From: Actimicrobium sp035984655
GTDB taxonomy: Bacteria > Pseudomonadota > Gammaproteobacteria > Burkholderiales > Burkholderiaceae_D
Length of the DNA: 64,000 nt
Assembly (NCBI RefSeq): GCF_035984655.1
Contig: NZ_JAXCHT010000018.1
Location: 1-64,000, forward strand
Reading direction: 5' to 3'
This document shows positions 33,360 to 42,311 of this stretch, in pieces. Under the pieces are notes generated by a model, which saw only the letters and a program-made list of their open reading frames with translations, searched no databases and was not told the origin of the DNA. Numbering within the stretch: the first letter of the stretch is position 1; every line of letters begins with the position of its first letter. The translations under genes were made by a program, and so were the position numbers.

Positions 33360-34987
33360 CAGTAATCCCAAATCAGGCGGGCATGGACCCGGTTGCTGCC
33401 GGCTTTGGTGACATCGCCATCGTCAAATGCATGCGCCCAATCGAGCTCAAGCGCCAATGCGCGTGGCGCGCTGACTCGCATGCCGATGCCGGCGCCGCGG
33501 ATTTGCTGAATGGCGGGTTGGGGCGAGACTGCCTCGAAAGTACGCAGACGTGCGGCGTCGGCAAATGCCAGCGCGGTGACAGCCCACAGCGAAGTTTCGC
33601 CAGCGGGTTTGAATTGCGGTGTACGCAGCTCCAGCGAAGCACGCAATGCGGAATCACCTGCCCGTTCGCCTTCCAGATATCCGCGTACGCTTTCGGCACC
33701 GCCAGCGGTAAATTGCTCGTTGCTGACCAGTGGGCCGGACGCCAATTGCATCTCAACCTTGCCGGACACCGACCAGCGGCCAATCGGCTGCACGCGCGAC
33801 AAACCGGTGCGCAACGCCAGATAGTCAGCACTTGCGCCAAAACGTTTGCCGCCAAACTCGGCGTCGTTATTGCCGAAGAAGCTCCGCAATCCCAAGGTCG
33901 CCGTCGCGTCGAAGGTGGTTAACGTGTTCTTGCCGAACCAGTTCGCCGTGTAAGTCGCTACGAGTGGCACGTATTTGATCGGTGTTTCAACCGAACCGGC
34001 GCCAACTACGGACACCGCCTGCTTCACATTCTTGAAATCCAGTCCGCCCGACAACGTGTAGGCGAAATCGTCGGAGCTCGCTGCGGGCAATGCATAACGG
34101 AGTCCAAAGATATCCACGTTACCCAAAACGCCCAGGCCAGGAGAATTGGCCAGCGATGCGACCGAACTGCGCGAGCGCACCGCATACAGTGTCAAGGCAT
34201 CGCCATCTTTACCGAGCGGCATCACATAGGTGCCGGACAACACCTTCACCTCGTCGGTTTTTTGCGGTGAAGTTTGCACCGACACGCCAATGCTGTGGCC
34301 GAGTTGCCAAAGATTGTCGTAACGCAGCGAAGCCGACAGTCGCGCTTCAGAGGTATTTGGGGATTGGCGATTGCTCAATTCGACGCTGCCATGCAGCGGC
34401 AACTTGTCTTCGACATCCAGATGTACTTCCACCGTACCGGGCACTTTTCCGGCAAGGAGTACTGGCGTGACCTTCATGTCAGCACCGCGATTGACGGTCC
34501 CCAGCTGTGCCTGCATCTGATTGAAGTTCGGCACGTTGCCTTCAGCCAGCTCCGGTACTTGTGCCTTGATACCACTGAGCGTGTGGTATTCGGATCCCTT
34601 GACGCGCAAGCGATCAACCGTTGCCTCCACCACATGGAGCGCAACGACACCCGAGTCCACGTTCTGTTCCGGGATCGACACCACCACGGTCAGATACCCG
34701 GCATCGTGATAGGTACGCTCCAGTTCGGCACGGGCGGCTTCGACTTCCACCAGACTTTTACGCTCTCCAAGGTAAGGCATCACGGCCCGCTCGATGTCGA
34801 TATCCGCCAGACGGCTGTTGCCATCGATTTGATATTCGAAGATGTCAAAGCGCGGCGCGTCGGCTGCTTCCGGCGATGCGATTTGTGCCGATACTGGTGC
34901 AACCGCGAACGCAAGCGAGAGCGCCAAACACATTCCCGATAGAAGGATGGAAGATGGCAAAAAGGATGGGAAGTGTCGGATTTTCAT
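33359..34987 (-). CDS. TpsB outer-membrane transporter (ShlB/FhaC/HecB family)
   Basis: From ATG 34987 the product has 542 residues: a signal peptide (LSLAFAVAPVSAQ), POTRA 1 (FDIFEYQIDGNSRLADIDIERAV), POTRA 2 (VDRLRVKGSEYHTLSGIKAQ) and a 16-strand-type barrel ending in Tyr (ARLIWDY). The Omp85 loop motif VRGY (GGAESVRGYLEGERAGD) is present. TpsB proteins export their cognate TpsA across the outer membrane without ATP. This is the first gene of the eight-gene unit; a terminator at 35148-35174 insulates it from the gene upstream. Translation of tpsA is coupled through the TGATG overlap. Confidence 0.95.
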   Translation of the reverse strand: MKIRHFPSFLPSSILLSGMCLALSLAFAVAPVSAQIASPEAADAPRFDIFEYQIDGNSRLADIDIERAVMPYLGERKSLVEVEAARAELERTYHDAGYLTVVVSIPEQNVDSGVVALHVVEATVDRLRVKGSEYHTLSGIKAQVPELAEGNVPNFNQMQAQLGTVNRGADMKVTPVLLAGKVPGTVEVHLDVEDKLPLHGSVELSNRQSPNTSEARLSASLRYDNLWQLGHSIGVSVQTSPQKTDEVKVLSGTYVMPLGKDGDALTLYAVRSRSSVASLANSPGLGVLGNVDIFGLRYALPAASSDDFAYTLSGGLDFKNVKQAVSVVGAGSVETPIKYVPLVATYTANWFGKNTLTTFDATATLGLRSFFGNNDAEFGGKRFGASADYLALRTGLSRVQPIGRWSVSGKVEMQLASGPLVSNEQFTAGGAESVRGYLEGERAGDSALRASLELRTPQFKPAGETSLWAVTALAFADAARLRTFEAVSPQPAIQQIRGAGIGMRVSAPRALALELDWAHAFDDGDVTKAGSNRVHARLIWDY

Positions 34988-35147
34988 GGCAACGGGAGTA
35001 TCTGGTTTTTTTGTTACGTGTTGATGACTGCGGGCATTGCATCGGCACATCGGAAAATGAAGATTCACACAACAGCGCAAGCGAAAATAAGCATTCCGCA
35101 TTCCCCTCCAGCTAACCAAGGGAAAGTGGAATGCCTAAATCAAAAAA

Positions 35148-35174
35148 GCGACCCCTCTGATTTAGAGGGGTCGC
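35148..35174 (-). terminator. Rho-independent terminator after the secreted-protein gene
   Basis: An 11-bp perfect stem, GCGACCCCTCT and AGAGGGGTCGC, with a five-base loop is followed on the minus strand by TTTTTT. It lies 42 bp after the stop of the gene at 35216-36577 and separates that gene from tpsB. The remaining 34988-35147 should contain the tpsB promoter, but no clear -35/-10 pair was found there. Confidence 0.9.
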
Positions 35175-35215
35175 GGACTGCGACCTTCAGGGTGTTACCA
35201 CCCTTTTGCTAAGTC

Positions 35216-36577
35216 TTAGTTGATTGCAGGTTGGCAGTTGTTGCCGCCGCGGTTGACGTACGACTGCTTGCCGCCAGCTGCGTATGTCAAACCGTCGAGG
35301 TAAGCGATACCCGTCAGGTTGTGCTTGGTCGAATCTTTCAGACCGGTGATGACTTTTTCAGCCAAGGCTTGGGTGATTGCTGGGGCAGCGGTTTTGTACA
35401 TTGCCGACATTTCGAAAGCAAATGGATAGCGGCCCGAAGCGAATGCATTGCGGTTCAGCGTATCGGCAGTGCCGTCAGCCTTGAAGTTCGGGCTCACGCC
35501 ATCGATCTTCACGTAGCGCCATGCGCCAGCGGTGGTCACTGCTGGGTTTTCCAGCGAGATGACACCGATACCGTACCCAGCGACAGCAGTTGCCTTGCCA
35601 GTGGTCAGACGATCCGTCACGCCGCCCGTGCCTTTCTCTTCTGTGACCATGTATGGATCTGCACCGGTGTATTGAGCATCAGCAGCGCCAACAGTTGTCA
35701 ACGCGCCAAAACGACCCTGCAGACCACAGTAGTTGTTTGCAAAGAACAGGTTTGACGAAGCTTGTGTACCCGAAGTGTCGGTGCGGCGAACGACTGTCAG
35801 GTTTGTTGCATCGCCATTACCCAACAACTGGCCGGCCGATTTGATCGAACCTTGCACCGAGATCAAGCTGGCGTAGTCAGCACGGGTGATTGATGGCTGG
35901 TTTGCGGCAGTATCGCTACCACCGACCAAACCCTGGGCGGTTTGCAGAGCGGAGTACAGGGCCGAGTTGACAACCACGCCAAAACCCTGGAATGCGGTTG
36001 GCTTGATGGTCAGGTCGGACAGCGCAACGGCGCCGCCGACTGGGGCCAGAACCAGAGCACCCGGCACCAGCTCGCCCGGATACACGTCAGCCAGCGCCAT
36101 GTCAACTTCAACACCGTCAACTGATGGTGTCGAGCATGTCGAAGCGTAGCCATTCGGGCTTGTTGCGGTGATTGCCGTAGCAACTGCAGCGGAGCAACCA
36201 GCATTACCAACCGTGACGATCTTGCTTTCGGTTTCGTTCTTGGCGTTCGACAGCAACTGGTTCACGCCTTGGGCTGAACCGTTGGTGCTGTTGTAAGCAA
36301 CGTACAGACGCACTGATGTGCCGCCTGTCAATTTTGCCAGTGACATGCCATAGAAACCGACGGTCTTTTGACCGGCGACTTCGGTGACCTTGATTACATC
36401 AGCTGGCGTGGCGAACAAATCGGCGGGAACAACGACCGACACACCACCTTTTTGTGCGGAAGCGCCGCCGATGTAGAACGTCAGTTCTGGTGCTTGCGAT
36501 GTGATGTCCAGCGGCAGTGCGAAAGCTGAAGCGGAGCACAGTGCGACGCATGCAGCAACGATTGATTTGATTTTCAT
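35216..36577 (-). CDS. Secreted protein of unknown function, possibly PstS-like binding-protein fold
   Basis: From ATG 36577 the product has 453 residues with a signal peptide (SIVAACVALCSASAFA-L), so it is periplasmic or extracellular. The mature N-terminus (LTFYIGGASAQKGGVSVVVPADLF) and later blocks (VVRRTDTSGTQASSNLFFANNYCG, GKATAVAGYGIGVISLENP, YPFAFEMSAMYK) recall phosphate-type substrate-binding proteins, but the match is by eye and weak. Cysteines are few and may pair. Base composition is normal, AAG/GCA-rich as in highly expressed genes. A strong terminator follows, so it is transcribed alone. Function is not assigned. Confidence 0.7.
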   Translation of the reverse strand: MKIKSIVAACVALCSASAFALPLDITSQAPELTFYIGGASAQKGGVSVVVPADLFATPADVIKVTEVAGQKTVGFYGMSLAKLTGGTSVRLYVAYNSTNGSAQGVNQLLSNAKNETESKIVTVGNAGCSAAVATAITATSPNGYASTCSTPSVDGVEVDMALADVYPGELVPGALVLAPVGGAVALSDLTIKPTAFQGFGVVVNSALYSALQTAQGLVGGSDTAANQPSITRADYASLISVQGSIKSAGQLLGNGDATNLTVVRRTDTSGTQASSNLFFANNYCGLQGRFGALTTVGAADAQYTGADPYMVTEEKGTGGVTDRLTTGKATAVAGYGIGVISLENPAVTTAGAWRYVKIDGVSPNFKADGTADTLNRNAFASGRYPFAFEMSAMYKTAAPAITQALAEKVITGLKDSTKHNLTGIAYLDGLTYAAGGKQSYVNRGGNNCQPAIN

Positions 36578-36620
36578 GTTGATATCTCGATAAGTGGGTT
36601 GAATTGATGTTGTCAAGAAA

Positions 36621-36650
36621 GGTGACGCGCAGATACCTGGCGCGCCACCT
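36621..36650 (-). terminator. Probable terminator after the first PEP-CTERM gene
   Basis: GGTGACGCGC and GCGCGCCACC form a 10-bp stem with one mismatch around a 10-base loop; the minus strand continues TTTCTT. It begins nine bases after the PEP-CTERM gene stop and ends 43 bp before the next start. Confidence 0.5.
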
Positions 36651-36658
36651 TCAAAAAA

Positions 36659-37447
36659 TTACTTGGCCGAATTGCGACGACGAGCGATACCACCGACGAG
36701 CATCAGACCAGCGATCATCATTGCGTAGGTCGTTGGCTCTGGAACTGCCGAGACGGTTACAGCGGAGATGCTCGAACCATCGAAGTTGAACGAAAAGGCG
36801 TTGTTATAGGCTGTGTTGGCTGCCAGGGCGCCAGTAGTAGTACGTGCAAAATACGTAAACGCTGCAGCGGTACCAATTGCATTGGCATTCGAGAAGGTCA
36901 AACCACTACCCAGATTGTTACCGACGTTTGCGGTGAAGTCATACGCATTGACATACGATGCGTTCACAGCAACGTTGGCATCGGCCACATTGGTGGCGTT
37001 CAAAGCGAGGAAGTTAGCATTAGCCGCAGCGACAGCGGTGGCCAATTTATTGGTCGACTGAGCGGCCAGTTGAGCAGCTGTAGTACCGGCTGCAACGGTG
37101 GTCATCAAGCGTTGGCCATTAACCTGGATTCCGCTACCTTTATATTCACCAACCACGCCCCATGTCGTGCCGGCCAGCGAGCCACCGACTGAAGCCAAGT
37201 AGCTGGTCCAGTTGGCGCCGAGCACCGAAGCGCTGAAGTTTGGCAGGGAGGCATTGGTTGGCAAGAAGTTGTTGAAAATCATACCGAGGTCTTGCTGGAA
37301 CGATTTGCCTTGTGTTGCATCGTAGGCGAAGAACACCAGCTCGCCACCGCCAGCTGCCAGTGCATTACCCTGCTGGATCGAAGCCGAAGCCGAACCAGCA
37401 ACAGCGATCAGTGCAGCAGCGGCGATAAGTTTAAGTTGCAATTTCAT
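36659..37447 (-). CDS. PEP-CTERM sorting-domain protein
   Basis: The 262-residue exported protein has a signal peptide (LKLIAAAALIAVAGSASA), a middle region rich in Ala, Asn, Thr and Val without known domains, and a C-terminal PEP-CTERM tail. The tail is the motif VPEPTTYAMM, a hydrophobic helix (IAGLMLVGGIA) and basic RRRNSAK. Such tails are cut by an exosortase in the inner membrane, and the protein goes to the surface or biofilm matrix. No exosortase is in this window. A good ribosome site (GGGAG) precedes ATG 37447. The gene appears to be transcribed alone. Confidence 0.9.
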   Translation of the reverse strand: MKLQLKLIAAAALIAVAGSASASIQQGNALAAGGGELVFFAYDATQGKSFQQDLGMIFNNFLPTNASLPNFSASVLGANWTSYLASVGGSLAGTTWGVVGEYKGSGIQVNGQRLMTTVAAGTTAAQLAAQSTNKLATAVAAANANFLALNATNVADANVAVNASYVNAYDFTANVGNNLGSGLTFSNANAIGTAAAFTYFARTTTGALAANTAYNNAFSFNFDGSSISAVTVSAVPEPTTYAMMIAGLMLVGGIARRRNSAK

Positions 37448-37879
37448 GAGGTAACTCCCAGAGGTTTTAGAGAAAAAGGTAATGCATCAATTTGCGCCAA
37501 CATCATGTCGGCAGGGCAAGTGAAATTCGGGTCCTGGCACAACTGCTGTTTGCGTCCTGACTCTATGAGCGAGCCACTCTTCAAACCCCTGGTTGCCGGT
37601 CCTGCCTGCTTCCCACAAGTGTTAGAACTATAGAAAGAATTGGTGGCACGACTCACCAGCGCGTACACCATTTTTAGGGACTGTTCAGACCATCATTGAT
37701 AGTCCATTCGGATCACGTAACAATGTATTAACTGTCTTATTCAATGAATAAGTTTCCATGTGGAATTTTTAATTCCAAAAGTTAATTTGTGTGTCTGAAA
37801 AGTTCCCGAAAATTTCGATTTTTCGGGTTTTCCGGGATTGAAGAGGAAGCGGATTTGGCGCGTGGAGCGCGAACGAAAA
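37448..37879. other. Intergenic leader and terminator region
   Basis: No gene is seen in this 432-bp stretch. The right part ends in the terminator of the glycosyltransferase gene (37805-37827). The left part should hold the promoter and leader of the PEP-CTERM gene; I looked for a sigma-54 pair (TGGCAC...TTGC) as found for some PEP-CTERM genes and saw only badly spaced matches. The middle (37690-37790) is AT-rich. Confidence 0.5.
37805..37827. terminator. Probable bidirectional terminator
   Basis: CCCGAAAA and TTTTCGGG form an 8-bp stem with a seven-base loop, flanked by TTTTCC on the plus strand and CTTTTC on the minus strand. It lies 53 bp past the stop of the glycosyltransferase gene (minus strand). 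No plus-strand gene precedes it, so termination of the minus-strand transcript is the relevant role. Confidence 0.55.
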
Positions 37880-40249
37880 TCAGACCGGGGTGCGTGCCGC
37901 TGTCTCAATCGCCGCTAACCAGGCTTGACGATAACCGGCTTCCATTGCTGCAGCGAAGCGCTTGCCATCCATCAGGGGACTGGCTTCCAGCTTCTCACGC
38001 AAGGTGGCGCGTAACTTTTCCAGACGGTCTCGATCGGACGCCAGTGCTGACGCCAGCGCGATGAAATCGCACTCATTGAAGGCCACTAGTTCGGGATGCC
38101 CCAAGTTGTTTGATTGGCTCCATCCCGCTCGCCCGACTACGGTGTGCCCGACCTGTGACACGACCGGCACGCCCATCCAGAGCGAATCAAGACTTGTTGT
38201 GTGGCCGTTGTAGGGCAAGGTGTCCAGACACAAATCAATTCGATGATAGGTCTTCAAATAATCCGGCCGCAACTGATGTTCAACGAACTCGACGCGATCG
38301 GGCGTGACGCCAGCAATTGCCAACAAATCGCACACGCGTTTCCGATGCTGCGGTCCTTTTCCCGCCAGCAGCAGGAGCCGCGAGGCTGGCGTTTGCGCCA
38401 TGATCTGACCCCAGCAACGCAATGTGTCGTCAGTGACCTTGCAAAAGTTGTTGAGACACCCAAAAGTGATGTGTCCGTTGACCAAAGCGGGTAATCCGTT
38501 GGGTTTCAATTCGTTGTTCAATGGGTCGTAGCACCAGAAGCTGTCGCGCAGCCGGATCGAGGCTTCGGTGTAGTCGGCGTCGTTACCATCGTCCGGGTCC
38601 AGCCACGGATCGGTAAAGCGATAATCCATTGCCGCTATTCCGGTGGTGCCCGGATACGCCAGCCACGCAACCTGAATTGGCGCCGGGTTCATGGCGAACA
38701 AGTGGGGCCGGCCCTTGGACATATGCATGGTGAGGTCAACCAGAATATCGATCCTGTCGCGCACCACCATCGCCGCTACGGCAGCGTCGCTCTGTAGATG
38801 CGTTGTGCGCCAGACATCGGCATAACCTTGCAGTCGCGCAGTGATGTCATCTGGTCGCGCGAGATCGGCATAACAGACCACCTCGACCTGGCTGCGATCA
38901 TGGTTTGACAGCAACGGAACAGTGAAGAACGATTGGCAGTGTTCCCGAAAATCGGGCGAGACATAACCGATGCGCAATCGACGTGATGGACTTTCGCTGG
39001 CCATGTTGTGTGCGGTGTCGAGCTGGCGCGAATCAACGTTATGGGCCAGTCCGAATCGCTTGGCCTCGTCACAAATGCTGGCCTGATCGTAGTCAGGATG
39101 AAACGACAACAGATAGACCAGATTGCTGTGCGCCTGGGTGTACTGCGGGTCCAACGCAACGGCGCGACGATAGCTCGTGATTGCATCGTCCAGTTGGCCG
39201 ACATCCTTGCAAAACAGACCAAGATTGTTGTGTGCCATTGCAAAATCTGGCCTGAGGTCCAGTGCACGTCGACACGCGTTCATTGCCTCATCAATTTGCC
39301 CCTGATTTTGCAAGCAGACCCCGAGGTTATTATTAGCCTCAGCCAGATCGGGCTGCCATTGCAGGCTGATCTGATAGCAGCGCATGGCCTCGTCGAATCG
39401 CTCGATCATTTGAAATGCAACACCGAGATTGAAATGCCTTACGGCGGACTGGGGCTCCTGTTCGCAAGCACGTTGCAGATACTCGAGTGCCTCGAGATAG
39501 CGACCTTGGCCCGATAGCATCTCGGCAAGGCGCCCATGCCCATTGGCGAAGTGGGGATTGATCGCAATTGCTTCACAGAGGCTTTGCATTGCGGCGTCGA
39601 TTTCGCCTGTTTTTTCGAGCGCATTGGCCAGATTGAAGTGGGCTTTGACATTGCCTGGTTTGCATCGAATCGCCTCGCGAAAGCTAGCCAGGGCTTCGGG
39701 AAGTTGTTGCAGCTGCTGAAGCGCCAGACCAAGGCTGTTGCAGGCCTCCGAAAAACCGGGTTTGGCATCGATTGCGCGCCGGTAGTTGGACACGGCCTCA
39801 GTTAATTCACCAACCCTACCCTGCGAATTTGCCAGATTAAAGTACGCGTCGCCAAAAGTCGGATTGATGACGATTGCGCGTTGATACGATGCGATCGCGT
39901 CCTGATGCAGATCAGCCGCTGCCAACGCGGTACCAAGGTTTGACTGGGCACCGGCATCGGCCGGCAGCAATTCGGCAGAGCGACGAAACGCGCGAAGGCT
40001 GTCTTTGCCTTGTTGGGATTGAACCGCACCGAGCAGCTGCCACAGGAATCCGGCCGCAGGAAAGCGCACCAGCATTGCCAGCGCGCGCTGTTCGAGTTCA
40101 GAATGCCGCCCCAATCGAAAGAGTTCGGCAAGCTGGCCCATCTCAACGGCCGGTGGTGCAACGGATGCGGCGGATTCTTTCAGCGCGCAACAGTGCTTGT
40201 ATTTTTTTCCGCTCCCACAATTGCAAGCAGCATTGCGTTGTTGGCTCAT
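37880..40249 (-). CDS. TPR / GT41 (OGT, HMW1C-like) glycosyltransferase with N-terminal SEC-C motif
   Basis: From ATG 40249 (ribosome site AGGTAATAAG) the product has 789 residues. A SEC-C zinc motif CNCGSGKKYKHCC lies at 9-21. About ten TPR units follow (roughly 60-405, e.g. AHNNLGLFCKDVGQLDDAITSY), then the two GT41 lobes: RIGYVSPDFREH with the family His and the UDP-sugar site LDTLPYNGHTTSLDSLWMGVPVV. GT41 enzymes transfer GlcNAc or hexose from UDP-sugar to Ser/Thr or Asn of cytoplasmic proteins. HMW1C of this family modifies TpsA adhesins in Haemophilus. With a giant TpsA gene 4.5 kb away, glycosylation of that protein is a reasonable guess. Confidence 0.9.
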   Translation of the reverse strand: MSQQRNAACNCGSGKKYKHCCALKESAASVAPPAVEMGQLAELFRLGRHSELEQRALAMLVRFPAAGFLWQLLGAVQSQQGKDSLRAFRRSAELLPADAGAQSNLGTALAAADLHQDAIASYQRAIVINPTFGDAYFNLANSQGRVGELTEAVSNYRRAIDAKPGFSEACNSLGLALQQLQQLPEALASFREAIRCKPGNVKAHFNLANALEKTGEIDAAMQSLCEAIAINPHFANGHGRLAEMLSGQGRYLEALEYLQRACEQEPQSAVRHFNLGVAFQMIERFDEAMRCYQISLQWQPDLAEANNNLGVCLQNQGQIDEAMNACRRALDLRPDFAMAHNNLGLFCKDVGQLDDAITSYRRAVALDPQYTQAHSNLVYLLSFHPDYDQASICDEAKRFGLAHNVDSRQLDTAHNMASESPSRRLRIGYVSPDFREHCQSFFTVPLLSNHDRSQVEVVCYADLARPDDITARLQGYADVWRTTHLQSDAAVAAMVVRDRIDILVDLTMHMSKGRPHLFAMNPAPIQVAWLAYPGTTGIAAMDYRFTDPWLDPDDGNDADYTEASIRLRDSFWCYDPLNNELKPNGLPALVNGHITFGCLNNFCKVTDDTLRCWGQIMAQTPASRLLLLAGKGPQHRKRVCDLLAIAGVTPDRVEFVEHQLRPDYLKTYHRIDLCLDTLPYNGHTTSLDSLWMGVPVVSQVGHTVVGRAGWSQSNNLGHPELVAFNECDFIALASALASDRDRLEKLRATLREKLEASPLMDGKRFAAAMEAGYRQAWLAAIETAARTPV

Positions 40250-40306
40250 CTTATTACCTGGATATTTTTGAGAAAGTACGTGCATGGATGACCGCTACAA
40301 CGCACA

Positions 40307-42235
40307 TCAAACCTCCTGCACCGCCCCGACCCCACACTCAAGGCGCGGATCAGGCTGGCTGGCGACGTCCGCCGGCAACTCCGTCACCACGGACGGGCCC
40401 GCGCGTCGGTCAATGAAGAGGCTGTTACCGACAATCCGCTTGGCCTGTTTCTTGGCTTCGGCGGCAGCAGTGGCGATCTGGTGGTGGGAGCAGTAATGGC
40501 CCGGCTCGACGCGGATAGCACCAAGCGAAATGGTCAGCAGCGGATTGAGCATCGGCTCACCGCGGCGGTCTTCGCTGGGATAGCCACCACGCTCAATGTC
40601 GGCGGCGCTGAACTGCTGGATTACGTCGGCCGCGAAGCTATCGATGATGGCGCGATAGCGATGTTCATCGTCATCGCTTTGCAGCAGGATCAGAAAATCA
40701 TCCCCACCAATATGGCCGACAAAATCCAGTGTCGGGTCGCAGTGCTGTTCGAGGATCTTGCCGGTGCGCTGGATCACGTCGTCGCCCTTGCGGTAGCCGT
40801 AGGCATCGTTATAGGGCTTGAAAAAATCGATGTCGACATAGCAGGCGGAGAAGCGCGAGCCGTTGGCCAGCAGCCGTTCGATGTGTTCGTTGATCGGGAC
40901 GTTGCCCGGTAGCTGCGTCAGCGGATTGGCGTAGCGCGCGGCGTGCATTTGCATCGCCGTGATCTCGCGCATCAGGTCGTGGCCGGTACCCATGCCGAGG
41001 TACTGTCCCTGGTCGGTGATGATGAAGCCATTGAGCAGGTGGCGCCGATCGGCTTCCACGACTTGCCGGCTCAATTCCTGCAGCGGCGTGTGCTTGTCGG
41101 TGATCAGGGCTTCGCGGTCGATAAACATGGCACAGGGGCGTTTGCCGTAAAGCTCGCGCACGAATTGTTCGGCGAAGCGGTCTACCAGCGCGCGGCGCGT
41201 AATCAGACCGAGCGCAACGCCGTTCTCCACCACGGGAATGACTTCCAGCTCTGGCCTGCTGACAAACAGCGCCAGCAAGTCGTTGTTCGATAGCTGCGCC
41301 GACACCGGCGGCACTACGTGCAGGATGCGCAAGGCGGTGACGACGTTCTGCAGATTGCTTTTTTCTTGCGGATAGACCGCCACGCCGCGATAGTGCAACG
41401 CGGTGATGAGTTCCGGTGTCGGGCGCAGCGCGGGTTCGCTTTCCGGCCGGCCGATATGGTAACCCTGGCCGCAGGCGATGCCGAGATCGCGTATGAGCAT
41501 CAATTCGGTCTGCGTCTCGATGCCTTCGGCAATCACCAGCGTGCCGGTGGTTTCGGCAATTTGCTGTATCGAGCGGACGAACTGCAGCTTTACGCTATCG
41601 TGGTTGATGCCCTGAATGAAGTGCATGTCGATCTTGACGTAGGCCGGACGCAGCTCCGACCACAGGCGCAGGCTGGAAAAGCCTTCGCCGAGATCGTCGA
41701 TGGCGATCTGGAAGCCCATTTCGCGGTAATGAGCGACTGCCTTGCCAAGCAGGATGTAATCGTAGGCCGGCTGGCTTTCGGTCAATTCGATGACGACGCG
41801 CTCGGGACTAATGCCGAAAACGCCAACCTGATTGAGCGTTTCACCGTTCGTCAGATTCGCCTGCAACAGACATTCGGGGCTGACATTGAGGAACAACTTG
41901 CCGGGCAGTTTTGTGCGCGCAAATTGTTGCAATACGACTTTGCGGCTGAGTTGTTCCACTTCGACGCCAAGACCGGCTTCGCGCGCGACCCGGAAGAGGT
42001 CCAGCGGAGACCGCAGCGGGCTATCAGCCGGTCCGCGAATCAGGCCTTCAAAGCCAATGATGTCGCCCGATTGCATGTGCATAATGGGTTGAAACAGGGC
42101 ACTCAGGTTCTGCCCGTCGATCAACGCACGCAAGTGCGCCACCAGGTTCACTGGTGACACTCTTTGCTGAGGCTTGATACGACCATCGCTGGGATCCTTG
42201 ACGGGTGGCTGGTGTGCAGCTAACTTGCTCGGCAA
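40307..42235 (-). CDS. EAL-CBS-GGDEF cyclic-di-GMP signalling protein
   Basis: The 642-residue cytoplasmic protein has an EAL domain (about 35-275), a tandem CBS pair (about 290-420) and a GGDEF domain (about 440-610). In the EAL part the signature is EGL (GFEGLIRG), with NVSP, ELTES, DDLGEG, KID and AEGIE blocks retained. The GGDEF part has an intact GGDDF signature. It could make or break c-di-GMP and respond to nucleotides through the CBS pair; which activity dominates is unknown. The start is a TTG at 42235 with AAGGA very close upstream, so an internal GTG start is possible. It lies 57 bp upstream of the GT41 gene with no terminator between. Confidence 0.88.
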   Translation of the reverse strand: MPSKLAAHQPPVKDPSDGRIKPQQRVSPVNLVAHLRALIDGQNLSALFQPIMHMQSGDIIGFEGLIRGPADSPLRSPLDLFRVAREAGLGVEVEQLSRKVVLQQFARTKLPGKLFLNVSPECLLQANLTNGETLNQVGVFGISPERVVIELTESQPAYDYILLGKAVAHYREMGFQIAIDDLGEGFSSLRLWSELRPAYVKIDMHFIQGINHDSVKLQFVRSIQQIAETTGTLVIAEGIETQTELMLIRDLGIACGQGYHIGRPESEPALRPTPELITALHYRGVAVYPQEKSNLQNVVTALRILHVVPPVSAQLSNNDLLALFVSRPELEVIPVVENGVALGLITRRALVDRFAEQFVRELYGKRPCAMFIDREALITDKHTPLQELSRQVVEADRRHLLNGFIITDQGQYLGMGTGHDLMREITAMQMHAARYANPLTQLPGNVPINEHIERLLANGSRFSACYVDIDFFKPYNDAYGYRKGDDVIQRTGKILEQHCDPTLDFVGHIGGDDFLILLQSDDDEHRYRAIIDSFAADVIQQFSAADIERGGYPSEDRRGEPMLNPLLTISLGAIRVEPGHYCSHHQIATAAAEAKKQAKRIVGNSLFIDRRAGPSVVTELPADVASQPDPRLECGVGAVQEV

Positions 42236-42311
42236 GTCCTTGCATTTCTTTTAAGCAAGTTGCAGCCTAGCCAGTTATTGTGACCGCTTCATGACGCCGT
42301 GCGGCACAGCG

